From Aporhodopirellula rubra (GTDB lineage: Bacteria; Planctomycetota; Planctomycetia; Pirellulales; Pirellulaceae), in the NCBI RefSeq assembly GCF_014192335.1, contig NZ_JACHXU010000009.1, forward strand, positions 62,001-126,000: a stretch of DNA of 64,000 nt, read 5' to 3'. Both the position numbers and the translations under genes were made by a program. Positions 1 through 9,458 of this stretch are shown here, one piece after another. The notes below the pieces were generated by a model. The model made no database searches. It was not told where the DNA came from and saw only the letters and a list, made by a program, of their open reading frames with translations. The number at the start of each line of letters is the position of its first letter. Within the stretch, counting starts at the first letter, position 1.

Positions 1-266
1 ACGATCATCGGGCGGGAGAAGTGATTCTAAAAATTGTCAATCCGAATGCGGTTCCGGTCGACGCACGCATCAAGCTTGCCGGTGCCCGCAAGGTTGCTTC
101 CGAAGCAAAACTCATCTCGCTATCGGGTGCCAAGGATGCCACGAACACGTTTGATCAGCCGACGAATGTTGTCCCCTTGGAAAGCACGATCCCCGCTGGT
201 CCCGAAATGACGCACAAAGTCCCGGCGTTCGCTGTCGAGATCATCCGCGTACCGGCAACGCTTTAA
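1..266 (+). CDS. GH51 alpha-L-arabinofuranosidase, C-terminal end (partial at window edge)
   Basis: The reading frame is already open at base 3 and runs to a TAA at 264-266, so only the last 87 or so residues are visible. The text DHRAGEVILKIVN, followed by a beta-rich stretch ending AFAVEIIRV, matches the C-terminal beta-sandwich of family GH51 alpha-L-arabinofuranosidases, which remove terminal arabinofuranose from arabinoxylan and arabinan. The catalytic barrel lies upstream of the window. It is followed on the same strand by GH27, GH43-GH10 and GH127 genes, which fits a shared role in arabinose-rich polysaccharide breakdown. Family assignment is by motif recognition only. Confidence 0.75.
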   Translation, partial: DHRAGEVILKIVNPNAVPVDARIKLAGARKVASEAKLISLSGAKDATNTFDQPTNVVPLESTIPAGPEMTHKVPAFAVEIIRVPATL

Positions 267-469
267 TTGAAATGGTATTGCGTTCACAGGTCCGACAGCG
301 GCCGGCTAAAGTCGGTACTCCAACATGCGTCGTTTCGCCGCTGTCAGGCAGCATTGCCAAACCTCTCTAGTGGATGACGCGAGGAGTCACTCGCCTCTTT
401 TTGAGGATGGTGATTCGTTGCCTCGTCCACCACCCAAAATCAAAAATTGATGGACTGCCCGAAACTCCT

Positions 470-2290
470 ATGACAACTATTCACCTTCTCGTCATTGCTC
501 GCTCATTGCTGCTTTCCAGTCTGTGTGCGTTGCCAGCCATGGCTCAAACAACGCCCAGTCATTGGCAATTTGCTCCGACACCGCCGATGGGTTGGAACAG
601 TTGGGACACCTTTGGCACTTCGATTACCGAAGCGCAAGCGAAGGCGCAGGTCGATGCGATGGCGGAGTATTTGCTGCCATCGGGATACGATGTCTTCACC
701 GTGGACATTCAGTGGTATCAACCAACTGCCAATAGCCACCACTACGATGTGAACGCGATTTACAACCTCAGCATGGATGAATATGGGCGTTTAACTCCCG
801 CAGTGAATCGATTTCCGTCTGCAACCGGTGACTTGGGATTCAAGCTTCTGGCGGACTATGTGCATTCTAAAGGACTGCGATTTGGCATCCACATTATGCG
901 AGGGATACCCAAGCAAGCGGTCAAGCAGAACACGCCGGTGCTGGGCACGGACCTGCGAGCCAAGGACATTGCTCTCACCAGCTCCACCTGCCCGTGGAAC
1001 CCGGATATGTATGGCGTGGACGCCACTAAACCCGAAGGCCAAGCCTACTACGATTCGATCGTCAGCATGTATGCCTCTTGGGGTGTGGACTACATCAAGT
1101 GCGATGACATCTCGCGACCTTATGACAATGTTCAAAAAGCCGAGATCGAGGCGCTGCGCAAAGCCATCGACAAAACCGACCGTCCGATCGTACTGAGTCT
1201 TTCCCCTGGCGCGACTCCGCTGTCGTCTGGCGAGCATGTGATGAACCATGCCAATTTATGGCGAATCACTGATGACTTTTGGGATCGCTGGGGATTGCTG
1301 CGCGAAATGTTTGAACGCGTGCATGCGTGGCAACCGTATCGCCACCCCGGTGCATGGCCGGATGCGGATATGATTCCGATCGGAATAGTGGATTTCGGTC
1401 GCCCGACCAAATTCACGCCTGACGAGCAAGTCACGTTGATGAGTTTGTGGAGCATCGCCCGCTCGCCACTGATTTTTGGAGGCGATATGACCAAGCTTGA
1501 TGACTTCACTCTCGGCCTTTTGACGAATCGTGAAGTGATCTCGGTGAATCAAGCTAGCACCAACAACCGGCAAGTATCTCGCAAAAACAACCTGATTGTC
1601 TGGGCAGCTGATGTGCTCAATAGCGGCGATCAATATGTGGCTTTGTTCAACGCCCAAAGCTCCGGTGACAACACTGACTTTGCGTTTGCGGACTACGCAA
1701 GCCCGGTCATTGCTGGCGAAGGCAACTCACAGGAGATCAGTGTTTCCGTCAAGGGCGGAAAGAGGTTGGTGCTGTTCGTCAAAAATGGAGGCAACGGCTT
1801 TGAGCATGACCATGCCGTTTGGGTCAATCCGGTATTGCGTGGGCCGCAAGGCGAACGCAGTCTAACAAGCCTCAAATGGACGCATGCTGACTCCGGTTGG
1901 GGTTCGCCTCGCGTGAATCGAACGTGCGAAGATCAACCGCTGTTAGTGAACGGTGAATCGGTGACCGGCATCGGCACTCATGCGGATTCGACCATCATCT
2001 ATGAGTTACCCGAAGGCTATGAAACTTTCACGACGAAGGGTGTAGTGTCCCGCAATGGCTCGGTGGTGTTCGGCGTATTGGTCGACCGTGGCGAACAAGA
2101 GATCACGGATCAAAGTGACGTGTCGGTAAATCTCGCAGACCTTGGGATCAGCGGCAACGTGACGGTCCACGACCTTTGGTCGGGCAAGAACTTGGGAATG
2201 TTTAAAGACCGTTTCAGTCGTGAATTGCCGTTACATGGTGCGGGGCTGTATCGCCTTACACCGCAAAGCAGTCAGGGCACCGCAAGATAG
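470..2290 (+). CDS. Secreted GH27 alpha-galactosidase with C-terminal NPCBM-like domain
   Basis: This 606-residue enzyme should cleave terminal alpha-galactose. I start it at the ATG at 470, not at an upstream in-frame codon at 374, because 470 opens a clean signal peptide (LLLSSLCALPAMAQ, cleavage near residue 26). The GH27 entry motif PPMGWNSWD follows at about residue 39. YIKCDD carries the expected nucleophile Asp212, and RITDDFWDRW is the likely acid/base region. After the barrel, roughly residues 440-560 (WVNPVLRG, GIGTHADSTI) resemble an NPCBM carbohydrate-binding module. A short beta-sandwich with HDLWSGK, typical of GH27 C-termini, ends the protein. It lies 54 bases before the GH43-GH10 gene on the same strand. 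Exact substrate cannot be told; alpha-galactose or beta-L-arabinopyranose side chains are both possible in this family. Confidence 0.9.
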   Translation: MTTIHLLVIARSLLLSSLCALPAMAQTTPSHWQFAPTPPMGWNSWDTFGTSITEAQAKAQVDAMAEYLLPSGYDVFTVDIQWYQPTANSHHYDVNAIYNLSMDEYGRLTPAVNRFPSATGDLGFKLLADYVHSKGLRFGIHIMRGIPKQAVKQNTPVLGTDLRAKDIALTSSTCPWNPDMYGVDATKPEGQAYYDSIVSMYASWGVDYIKCDDISRPYDNVQKAEIEALRKAIDKTDRPIVLSLSPGATPLSSGEHVMNHANLWRITDDFWDRWGLLREMFERVHAWQPYRHPGAWPDADMIPIGIVDFGRPTKFTPDEQVTLMSLWSIARSPLIFGGDMTKLDDFTLGLLTNREVISVNQASTNNRQVSRKNNLIVWAADVLNSGDQYVALFNAQSSGDNTDFAFADYASPVIAGEGNSQEISVSVKGGKRLVLFVKNGGNGFEHDHAVWVNPVLRGPQGERSLTSLKWTHADSGWGSPRVNRTCEDQPLLVNGESVTGIGTHADSTIIYELPEGYETFTTKGVVSRNGSVVFGVLVDRGEQEITDQSDVSVNLADLGISGNVTVHDLWSGKNLGMFKDRFSRELPLHGAGLYRLTPQSSQGTAR

Positions 2291-2344
2291 CAAGAGTGCA
2301 GAGTAGTTGAGTCACTTGTCGTCCCCGTACAAGAAGGACAGATC

Positions 2345-4993
2345 ATGAACAAATATCAGTTGATCCGTTTAGTCTGTGTGTGTGCCTGCGTTCTAGCGAA
2401 TGTCGCCGCGTCCGCGCAGCCCGCGAAGAATCCAATCATCTGGGCCGATGTACCAGACGTAGCGGTAATCCGCGTCGACGATTGCTACTATATGAGTAGC
2501 ACGACGATGCACATGAGTCCTGGACTGCCGATCATGAAGTCCCAGGATCTCGTAAGCTGGCAACTCGTCGGATATGCCTACGACACGCTTGCGGAAAACG
2601 ATGCCCTGACGTTGAAAAACGGTCAAGACGCATACGGAGCAGGTTCATGGGCGAGCAGTCTGAACTATCACAACGGAAAGTTCTATGCATCCACGTTCTC
2701 CGCGACGACTGGCAAAACGCACGTCTTCGTGACGGAAGACATCGAAAACGGCCCCTGGCGGGAACACTCTTTCTCGCCGGCATTACATGACCACTCGCTG
2801 TTCTTCGACGACGACGGACGCGTCTACATGGTTTACGGTGGTGGTGATCTAAAGCTTGTCGAGTTGACAGCGGATGCTTCGGCAATCAAGCCCGGCGGCG
2901 TGGACCAAATCATCATTCCCAACGCCAGTCATGTGGCTGGCCCGAATGTCGGATTGGCGGCCGAGGGTTCGCAACTGAGGAAGATCAATGGAAAGTACTA
3001 TGTCATGAATATCACCTGGCCTCGCGATGGGATGCGTACGCAAATCATTCACCGGGCCGATCAGATCACGGGCCCTTACGAAGGCCGAGTGATCCTGCAA
3101 GACCGCGGGGTTGCTCAAGGTGGGTTGATCGATTCGCCGCAAGGTGACTGGTACGCGATGATGTTTCAGGACCACGGCGCGGTTGGTCGGACCCCGTATC
3201 TCGTGCCAATGAAATGGCGAGACGGTTGGCCCGTCCTGGGCGATGAAGGCAAACTCCCAGACCACCTGCCAATCCCCATCAACAGCGACAGTGTCTCAGC
3301 GATCGTGGCGTCCGATGAATTTGAAAGAAAGCCGGACGAACCCGAACTTCCTCTTCAGTGGCAGTGGAACCATAACCCGGACCATGAACATTGGTCGGTA
3401 ACCGACCGTCCAGGTTGGCTGCGTTTAACCACGGGCCAGACCACGACGGACCTTCTGCATGCGCGTAACACACTCACGCAACGAACCTTCGGCCCCGTAA
3501 GTACTGCGACAACGACCATTGATGTAGCCAACATGCAAGACGGTGACGTCACCGGACTGGCCGTGCTGCAACGAAAGTACGGCTTTGTCGGCGTCAAAGC
3601 CGAAGGACAAAGCAAGAAATCAATCGTGATGGTCAGTACGGAGAGCGACTCGCCGGTGGAACACGAATGCATCCCTCTGACTCAAGAAACCGTGTTCTTT
3701 AAGGTGCACTGTGATTTCAGAGACGGCGAGGATAAAGCGTACTTTTTCTTCAGTCTCGATGCGAAACAGTGGACCAAAATCGGCGATCCAGTCCAAATGG
3801 TTTATACGCTGCCACACTTCATGGGCTACCGCTTCGCACTGTTCAACTTCGCCACCAAAAACACTGGTGGATCGGTCGACTTCAATCGCTTTCGGGTGAG
3901 CGGTCGACAATCAACGCAGCACCATTCGTCACTGAAAAAGGCGGTGGGAGGAAGATTCAAAATCGGCGTCGGCACCGATTTCGATGTCTTGCGCCGCTCA
4001 GATGACCTTGCTTTGATCAAGCGAAATTTCCAAATACTGACGCCCGAGAACAGCATGAAACCGAATGTCGTCCAAGCTTCAGAGGGCGAGTTCGACTTTG
4101 CCAATGCTGACGCGCTGATGGACATCGCCGAAGCCAATGAGCTTGAAGTCGCTGGGCACTGCTTGGTCTGGTCGCGACCGGGGACGACCCCGGCGTGGTT
4201 CTTTCGAGATGGGAATCAAGAGGCATCAAAGGATCTTGTACTGAGCCGGCTCAAGACGCACATTGCCAACGTGGTTGGACGCTACCGAGGCCGGATCGAC
4301 ATGTGGGATGTCGTCAACGAAGCACTCGCGGATTCGGACGACGAATACCTGCGAGACATCGAGTGGTCGCGTATTACGGGCGAGGAATTCATCGTGAAAG
4401 CCTTCCAATACGCGCGCGAGGCTGACCCTGACGCATTGCTGGTTTACAACGATTACAACTGCACCCAACCCGGCAAATTGAAGAAACTGGTTCGTCTCGT
4501 TAAGTCTGTCAAAGCCCAAGGCGGCCCCATCGACGCGATTGGCCTGCAAGCTCACTACGAGTACGGAAAGATCCCCTACGAGGGAATCGAGGCGGCACTC
4601 ATCGCGATGCGCCAAATCGGCGTCAAGGTCATCTTTTCGGAGCTTGACATGGACGTGGTTACTCGAGCCCGATGGTATGCCGATGACGGAGTGCACCGAG
4701 CGGAATTGGCGGCATCGAATCCCTATCCCCACCATAGCCCGCCGGATGTACTAGAAAGGCAGGCTGAACAATACGCCAAGCTGTTCGACGTAATCGAACA
4801 CTATTCGGATGTGGTCGTGCGGGTCACTTTTTGGAATCTCCACGATGGCCAGAGTTGGCTGAACGAATGGCCCTGGCAACGTACGAATCACCCGCTTCTG
4901 TTCGACCGCGATCTCAATCCCAAACCCGCCTACCACGCGGTCATCGAGACATTAATCCGGTCCGATTCCTCTCCATCACATCCGTCGCCGTGA
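2345..4993 (+). CDS. Secreted bifunctional GH43 xylosidase/arabinofuranosidase - GH10 endo-xylanase fusion
   Basis: This 882-residue exported protein (signal peptide ending VAASAQ, residues 1-25) joins two glycosidases. Residues about 30-310 are a GH43 five-bladed propeller: WADVPDVAVIRVDD with the base Asp, HDHSLFFDDDGRVYMVYGG with the modulator Asp, and AAEGSQLRKINGKYYVMN with the acid Glu. Residues about 320-520 form a beta-sandwich of the kind that follows many GH43 enzymes. From about residue 536 a complete GH10 barrel begins (KIGVGTDF), with acid/base Glu659 in WDVVNEA and nucleophile Glu766 in IFSELDMD. A purine-rich ribosome site (aagaagga) precedes the ATG. The pairing suggests backbone cleavage of xylan plus removal of xylose or arabinose in one molecule. 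Both active sites look intact. Confidence 0.9.
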   Translation: MNKYQLIRLVCVCACVLANVAASAQPAKNPIIWADVPDVAVIRVDDCYYMSSTTMHMSPGLPIMKSQDLVSWQLVGYAYDTLAENDALTLKNGQDAYGAGSWASSLNYHNGKFYASTFSATTGKTHVFVTEDIENGPWREHSFSPALHDHSLFFDDDGRVYMVYGGGDLKLVELTADASAIKPGGVDQIIIPNASHVAGPNVGLAAEGSQLRKINGKYYVMNITWPRDGMRTQIIHRADQITGPYEGRVILQDRGVAQGGLIDSPQGDWYAMMFQDHGAVGRTPYLVPMKWRDGWPVLGDEGKLPDHLPIPINSDSVSAIVASDEFERKPDEPELPLQWQWNHNPDHEHWSVTDRPGWLRLTTGQTTTDLLHARNTLTQRTFGPVSTATTTIDVANMQDGDVTGLAVLQRKYGFVGVKAEGQSKKSIVMVSTESDSPVEHECIPLTQETVFFKVHCDFRDGEDKAYFFFSLDAKQWTKIGDPVQMVYTLPHFMGYRFALFNFATKNTGGSVDFNRFRVSGRQSTQHHSSLKKAVGGRFKIGVGTDFDVLRRSDDLALIKRNFQILTPENSMKPNVVQASEGEFDFANADALMDIAEANELEVAGHCLVWSRPGTTPAWFFRDGNQEASKDLVLSRLKTHIANVVGRYRGRIDMWDVVNEALADSDDEYLRDIEWSRITGEEFIVKAFQYAREADPDALLVYNDYNCTQPGKLKKLVRLVKSVKAQGGPIDAIGLQAHYEYGKIPYEGIEAALIAMRQIGVKVIFSELDMDVVTRARWYADDGVHRAELAASNPYPHHSPPDVLERQAEQYAKLFDVIEHYSDVVVRVTFWNLHDGQSWLNEWPWQRTNHPLLFDRDLNPKPAYHAVIETLIRSDSSPSHPSP

Positions 4994-5070
4994 AGGCAAA
5001 GTGAAGAGTGGATTTCTGGTGAAATCAACTTCGAAAAACGATTTCCGTGAAACGAAAACGAGAGACATGC

Positions 5071-7470
5071 ATGATGGCGAAATGGATAATGGGATTGATG
5101 ATCGCGAGTTTGGCTTCGCTGGCGCATGCGCAGGATACTCGCCAGCATTTTGCGGTTGCCCCGACACAACCCGCGGAACTGTTTCCGCTCTCCGCGGTTC
5201 GCTTGCTCAGTGAAAGCCAACTCAGTGCTGCGGTGAACGCGAATCGAGAGTATTTGCTCGCCCTTGAACCCGATCGATTGCTGGCTCCGTTTCTTCGCGA
5301 GGCAGGCCTCGAGCCGAAAGCGGAATCCTATGGCAATTGGGAGAGTAGCGGGCTTGATGGGCACACGGGCGGTCACTACTTATCCGCCCTGTCATTGATG
5401 GTGGCTGCCGGTGCCGACACCAGCGATGGGGAGCTAAACCGTCGTTTGGACTACATGCTCGATGAATTGGAACGTTGCCAGAACGCCGATGGCGGCGGCT
5501 ATATCGGTGGGGTGCCGGGAAGTCGAGAATTGTGGACGAAGGTGGCAGCGGGTGATACAGGTGCGGTCTGGAACAAATGGGTCCCCTGGTACAACGTTCA
5601 CAAATCGTTTGCTGGTCTACGTGACGCTTATCTTGTTGCGAACAAGGAAAAAGGACGCAAGTTGCTGGTGCGTCTCGGTGACTGGTGTGTCCGCGTCACC
5701 GCCGATCTGTCTGACGACCAGATGCAAAGCATGCTCAACAACGAGTACGGCGGAATGAATGAAGTGATGGCTGATATCTATTCCATCACCGGTGATAAAA
5801 AATACTTGAAGACTGCCGCACGATTCAACCATCGGGCGGTCTTCGATCCGCTGATAGCTCACCAAGACCGGCTGACCGGTCTGCATGCGAATACGCAAAT
5901 CCCTAAAATCATCGGCATGGAACGCATCGCCGCGCTGATCGGCGATCCGCGGGAACATGACGGAGCCCGCTTCTTCTGGGACACGGTATCAAAGAACCGA
6001 TGTGTGGCGTTCGGTGGCAACAGCGTACGAGAACATTTTCACCCGTCCGACAATTTCATCGAATTGCTGAAGGACCGGGAAGGTCCGGAGACCTGCAACA
6101 CATACAACATGCTGCGTCTGACGGAGCAGCTATTCACGGCCGACCCGAAGGCTGTCTATGCCGACTTCTACGAGCGAGCGTTCTTCAACCACATCATCTC
6201 GGCGATCAATCTTGATAAGCCGGGCTACGTTTACTTCACGCCGATCCGTCCTCAACATTACCGCGTTTATTCGCAGCCCGAGAACTGTTTCTGGTGTTGT
6301 GTCGGCACTGGAATGGAAAACCCCGGTCGCTACGGGCAGTTCATCTACGCAAAAGCGAACGACGGCGTTTATGTGAATCTGTTCATTGCTTCCGAACTGC
6401 AAGTGAATGACCGTTTCGCAATTCGTCAACAGACAGCGTTTCCGTACGAATCGGTGACACGGCTAGAAATGAAGCTGAAACAACCTCAGGAGCTGACGCT
6501 CTATCTTCGACATCCCGAGTGGGTCAAGACGCGACAACTGACCGTCAAAGTCAACGGCCAACCTGTCGCCGTGGAATCGACGCCTTCGTCGTATGCCGCA
6601 GTGCGTCGCTTGTGGAAACAGGGAGATGTCGTGGAGGTCGAATTGCCGATGCACACCCGCGTCGAGCGTCTCCCGGACGGATCCGATTGGGTAGCGTTGT
6701 TGCATGGCCCGATTGTGTTGGCGAGCCCGACCGGAACAAAGGACTTGCCCGGTTCGTTTGCCGATGGAGCTCGGATGGGCCATGTGGCAAACGGGCCGAT
6801 GGTTCCGCTCGATGAAGTACCAGTATTCTTCGCGACGGACCAAGAACTTCCCCGTCACGTTGTGCGGGATCCTTCGGGCAAACCGCTGCATTTTCGTGTT
6901 AAAGACGTCGTGTCTCCGGACTCGCCGGGCGGGATCTCGCTGAAGCCGTTTCTCAGTCTGCATGAGCAGCGATACCAGATGTATTTTGAACTCACGTCGC
7001 CCGAAAAAATGTCAGCATTGAAGGAGCAACGTGCAGAAGAAGATCGAACGCGTGCGACTCGCGAAGCCGCCACAATCGATCAAATCACAATTGGTGAACA
7101 GCAACCGGAAGTGGAGCATGATTTCAAAGGTGAGGACACCGAAACCGGAATGCACGAAGGCCGTAAATGGCGGCATGGATCCATAATACAGTACACGTTG
7201 AACACTCGCGGTGAAAAAGCAGCGGAACTGGAGGTAACCTACTGGGGCGGTGATAGCGGTCGGGCATTTGACATCTTTGCCGGTGGAACCAAGATTGCGT
7301 CGCAAGAATTAACCGGCGACCAACCTGGAAAGTTCATTTCGATAAGGTATCCAATTCCGGCAATGGCGTTTGCGGATGCAAAAGACCATACGCTGACCGT
7401 GAAGTTCATCGCTACCAAGTGGCTTGCAGGTGGCCTGTACGATGTCCGTCTGATGAAACCAACTCGATAA
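5071..7470 (+). CDS. Secreted GH127-family (DUF1680) beta-L-arabinofuranosidase
   Basis: About 799 residues from the ATG at 5071; a second ATG at 5074 and a GTG at 5047 are possible starts. MAKWIMGLMIASLASLAHAQ is the signal peptide. The alpha/alpha-barrel is followed by beta-sandwich domains. Zinc-thiolate chemistry typical of GH127 is visible: Glu340 and Cys342 in GPETCNTYN, then Cys406, Cys409 and Cys410 in ENCFWCCVG, one of which would be the nucleophile. A tail after about residue 650 has a charged linker (residues near EEDRTRATREA) and a further beta domain. Family members remove beta-L-arabinofuranose from plant glycans; the related family GH146 cannot be excluded. It is the last enzyme of the left glycosidase block, 78 bases after the GH43-GH10 gene. 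Confidence 0.87.
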   Translation: MMAKWIMGLMIASLASLAHAQDTRQHFAVAPTQPAELFPLSAVRLLSESQLSAAVNANREYLLALEPDRLLAPFLREAGLEPKAESYGNWESSGLDGHTGGHYLSALSLMVAAGADTSDGELNRRLDYMLDELERCQNADGGGYIGGVPGSRELWTKVAAGDTGAVWNKWVPWYNVHKSFAGLRDAYLVANKEKGRKLLVRLGDWCVRVTADLSDDQMQSMLNNEYGGMNEVMADIYSITGDKKYLKTAARFNHRAVFDPLIAHQDRLTGLHANTQIPKIIGMERIAALIGDPREHDGARFFWDTVSKNRCVAFGGNSVREHFHPSDNFIELLKDREGPETCNTYNMLRLTEQLFTADPKAVYADFYERAFFNHIISAINLDKPGYVYFTPIRPQHYRVYSQPENCFWCCVGTGMENPGRYGQFIYAKANDGVYVNLFIASELQVNDRFAIRQQTAFPYESVTRLEMKLKQPQELTLYLRHPEWVKTRQLTVKVNGQPVAVESTPSSYAAVRRLWKQGDVVEVELPMHTRVERLPDGSDWVALLHGPIVLASPTGTKDLPGSFADGARMGHVANGPMVPLDEVPVFFATDQELPRHVVRDPSGKPLHFRVKDVVSPDSPGGISLKPFLSLHEQRYQMYFELTSPEKMSALKEQRAEEDRTRATREAATIDQITIGEQQPEVEHDFKGEDTETGMHEGRKWRHGSIIQYTLNTRGEKAAELEVTYWGGDSGRAFDIFAGGTKIASQELTGDQPGKFISIRYPIPAMAFADAKDHTLTVKFIATKWLAGGLYDVRLMKPTR

Positions 7471-7483
7471 CCGATCAGTCCCA

Positions 7484-7664
7484 TAGCACCGGCCCCAAAC
7501 GCCGCAGGATCTCCGAAGAAAAGATCAACCAGATTCGCAACCTCCTCACCAAAGACAACGTCAGCATGCGAGCGATCGCCCATCAGATCGGTGTGACCCA
7601 CTGGACGGTTCGCCACGAGGCTAAGGAGCTGTTCGGAAATAACTTCGGGATTTCATGCTGGTAG
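7484..7664 (+). pseudogene. Helix-turn-helix domain fragment
   Basis: Directly after the GH127 stop the plus strand encodes GPKRRRISEEKINQIRNLL and then MRAIAHQIGVTHWTVRHEAK, a clear helix-turn-helix of the resolvase/transposase type. No credible start codon precedes it; the frame simply runs back into the end of the GH127 gene. It is followed at once by a transposase relic on the opposite strand. I read it as a broken remnant, with the 3' part probably lost where the mobile element joined. Its parent protein cannot be identified. Confidence 0.45.
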
Positions 7665-8152
7665 CAATAGTTGAATTGACCGAGAGTTTCATCACGCTCT
7701 GTCGGTTCGTTTTGACGAAATTCGGCTGCTGTTTTGATGCCGGTTTGATAAGTTTTGCGAGCTAATTCGCAAATGACTCGGAGTCCGGTTCGCGTGCTGA
7801 CTTTGGAGAACAGCAACTGCATCCAGGAAAGTGACTCGACCAAGCGACCGCTGATCGCCTGTGTCAGATGACAGAACAGGCGGTGATCAATCGGATTGTA
7901 TTTGCTGCAGTACGGCGGGAGGTGAGCGACTCGGATTGGAATGCCCAGCAGCTGGGCCACTCGATGAAGTCGTTCTCGATACAGTGGAACTCGGTATCCG
8001 TTGCTGCCACCACAATCAGCCAGTGCTAAAATCCCCCCGCCCCCAGAGTAGCGTGACTGTCCCATTCGATACCAGTAACGACGAACTGCGTCCGCAGCCA
8101 ACTCGCCCGTATCTGCTCCAGTAGGTACGTCGTTCAGGACTAGCTCAAGGCT
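7583..8152 (-). pseudogene. ISAzo13-family transposase, C-terminal remnant
   Basis: On the minus strand about 190 residues match the last half of the DDE transposase of family ISAzo13 (Pfam DDE_Tnp_ISAZ013, common in Rhodopirellula). The markers are VPTGADTGELAADAVRRYW, LADCGGSNGYRVPLYRE, HLPPYCSKYNPIDHRLF, and TRTGLRVICEL with TYQTGIK. The N-terminal half is absent: upstream the frame meets a TAA close to the end of the neighbouring kinase gene. No terminal inverted repeats could be recognised. This is a dead copy that marks insertion and decay next to the glycosidase block, and it may also have truncated the flanking kinase. Confidence 0.8.
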
Positions 8153-8189
8153 TGGTCTTTCGTGGCATCTGGGGATCCTTGAGTTCCTT

Positions 8190-9026
8190 TCAGTTTAAGG
8201 ACTCACGTGGCCCCCGAAACCCAGGCCACCTCACTGTCCCCAGCAAGCCTCGCAATTGAGTTGCTAGGTCTCCGGCGGTGGTTTGTCGATCGGGATAGTC
8301 CTTGGACAGCGTTTGCACGCAAATGCTGTCCAAATCCATCGGCAGATTCGGCACCAGTTGCCGCGGTGGCTGTGGATCGTCCTCACGGATCTGACGTTTC
8401 AGTTCGGCAGCGTCGTCGCAGTGAAAAGGCAATCGACCTGTCAGCATTCGATACAGGACGACGCCAAGCGAATAGATATCCGTTCTTCCGTCGAGCCGAT
8501 GCCCTTCGCCGATAACTTGCTCGGGCGACATGTAGGCCAGCGTTCCGGCAAAGTCCCCTTTCAAATTTTCAGCCCCCGAGGTTTCGTCGACCGCCAGATC
8601 AAAGTCGACCAATACCGGTCGATCGGGCTCTACCAAGATGATATTGGCTGGCTTGATATCCCGGCGGATCACACGATGAGCATGGGCGTGTGACAGTGCC
8701 TCCGCGACGGCGATTACGATCCTGACCGATTGAATCCAATCGAACGACGGTGACTGCAACGCGGTCTCGAGATTGGGACCGGTTGTGTATTCAGATACCA
8801 AGTAATGAAGATCGCCGTCGCTGCCTACCTCAAGCATGGAAACAATTCCAGGATGATTAAGTTGAATCAACGAACGTCCCTCGGCAAGCACTCTTCGGTC
8901 GTTGGCGTGGTGGGCGATCTTGATCGCAACGGGATCGCTTGATTCGGTATTTCTTGCCAGATAGACGCGACCGAACGCACCGTGGCCGAGTTCTCGAATC
9001 ACCTCATAGGGACCAATTCGCTTCAT
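8190..9026 (-). CDS. Degenerate or truncated Ser/Thr protein kinase domain
   Basis: The ATG at 9026 (MKRIGPYEVIRELG) gives 278 residues, essentially one kinase domain. Visible motifs are the glycine loop GHGAFGRVY, VAIKIA with the ATP lysine, Glu in the C helix, RRDIKPANI, DFDLAV, and GTLAYMSPEQ. Two positions deviate: HRD is RRD and DFG is DFD. The catalytic Asp and metal Asp are kept, so activity is possible but doubtful. The protein ends just after the domain (FRGPRESLN) without the transmembrane segment and sensor region usual in planctomycete kinases. The stop abuts the ISAzo13 relic, so 3' truncation by that element is likely. Upstream it faces an integrase remnant. Confidence 0.75.
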   Translation of the reverse strand: MKRIGPYEVIRELGHGAFGRVYLARNTESSDPVAIKIAHHANDRRVLAEGRSLIQLNHPGIVSMLEVGSDGDLHYLVSEYTTGPNLETALQSPSFDWIQSVRIVIAVAEALSHAHAHRVIRRDIKPANIILVEPDRPVLVDFDLAVDETSGAENLKGDFAGTLAYMSPEQVIGEGHRLDGRTDIYSLGVVLYRMLTGRLPFHCDDAAELKRQIREDDPQPPRQLVPNLPMDLDSICVQTLSKDYPDRQTTAGDLATQLRGLLGTVRWPGFRGPRESLN

Positions 9027-9062
9027 CGTGCATTCTGCGGGTTCAAAGACATCTTGAGTGTG

Positions 9063-9458
9063 CGCAACAGGTTGAGATGGCTTGGGAACTACCCCGCCAA
9101 AGACGTAACCAGCTGGCTTGGCAATTCTCCAGACGTAGCGAACAAGCACTACGCCATGACGATGCAGACGAGCTTCGACCGAGCTGTCATCGAAGGCGTC
9201 AAGATGCCGAGTGCGGCGACGGCGACCGTAGCAGAACCGAAATCAGCCTCCCATCACGTTATGGATGACGAAGAAAAGGCAGCTGAGCTGGAACCACAAA
9301 AAACACCACAAAATCCACCACCGACGGTGCAGGACAATGGCAGACATTCCGGGCCAAAGAAAAAAGCCGATTCAGAAAAACCCGTAAATAACTGGGTTTG
9401 TCTTGCATCGGCTTTGAATGTCTTACCTCTAGATGCCCCCACTAGGACTCGAACCTAG
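9063..9458 (+). pseudogene. Tyrosine recombinase (integrase) C-terminal remnant adjoining tRNA-Lys
   Basis: The plus strand carries YPAKDVTSWLGNSP and then VANKHYAMTMQTSFDRAV. This is the end of a tyrosine integrase, including the box with the catalytic Tyr (KHYA). A low-complexity tail follows (many Lys, Pro and Glu), and the frame stops at 9456-9458 inside the 3' half of the tRNA-Lys gene. All upstream catalytic boxes (R, HxxR) are missing; that space is taken by the start of the kinase gene on the other strand. Integrase C-termini ending inside a tRNA are what is seen when an element uses the tRNA 3' end as attachment site. The original element would lie to the left of the tRNA, where the glycosidase block is. 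Confidence 0.65.

Noticed and set aside
374-469. Upstream extension of the GH27 enzyme
   Set aside because: The ATG at 470 starts a normal signal peptide; the 32 extra residues would bury it.
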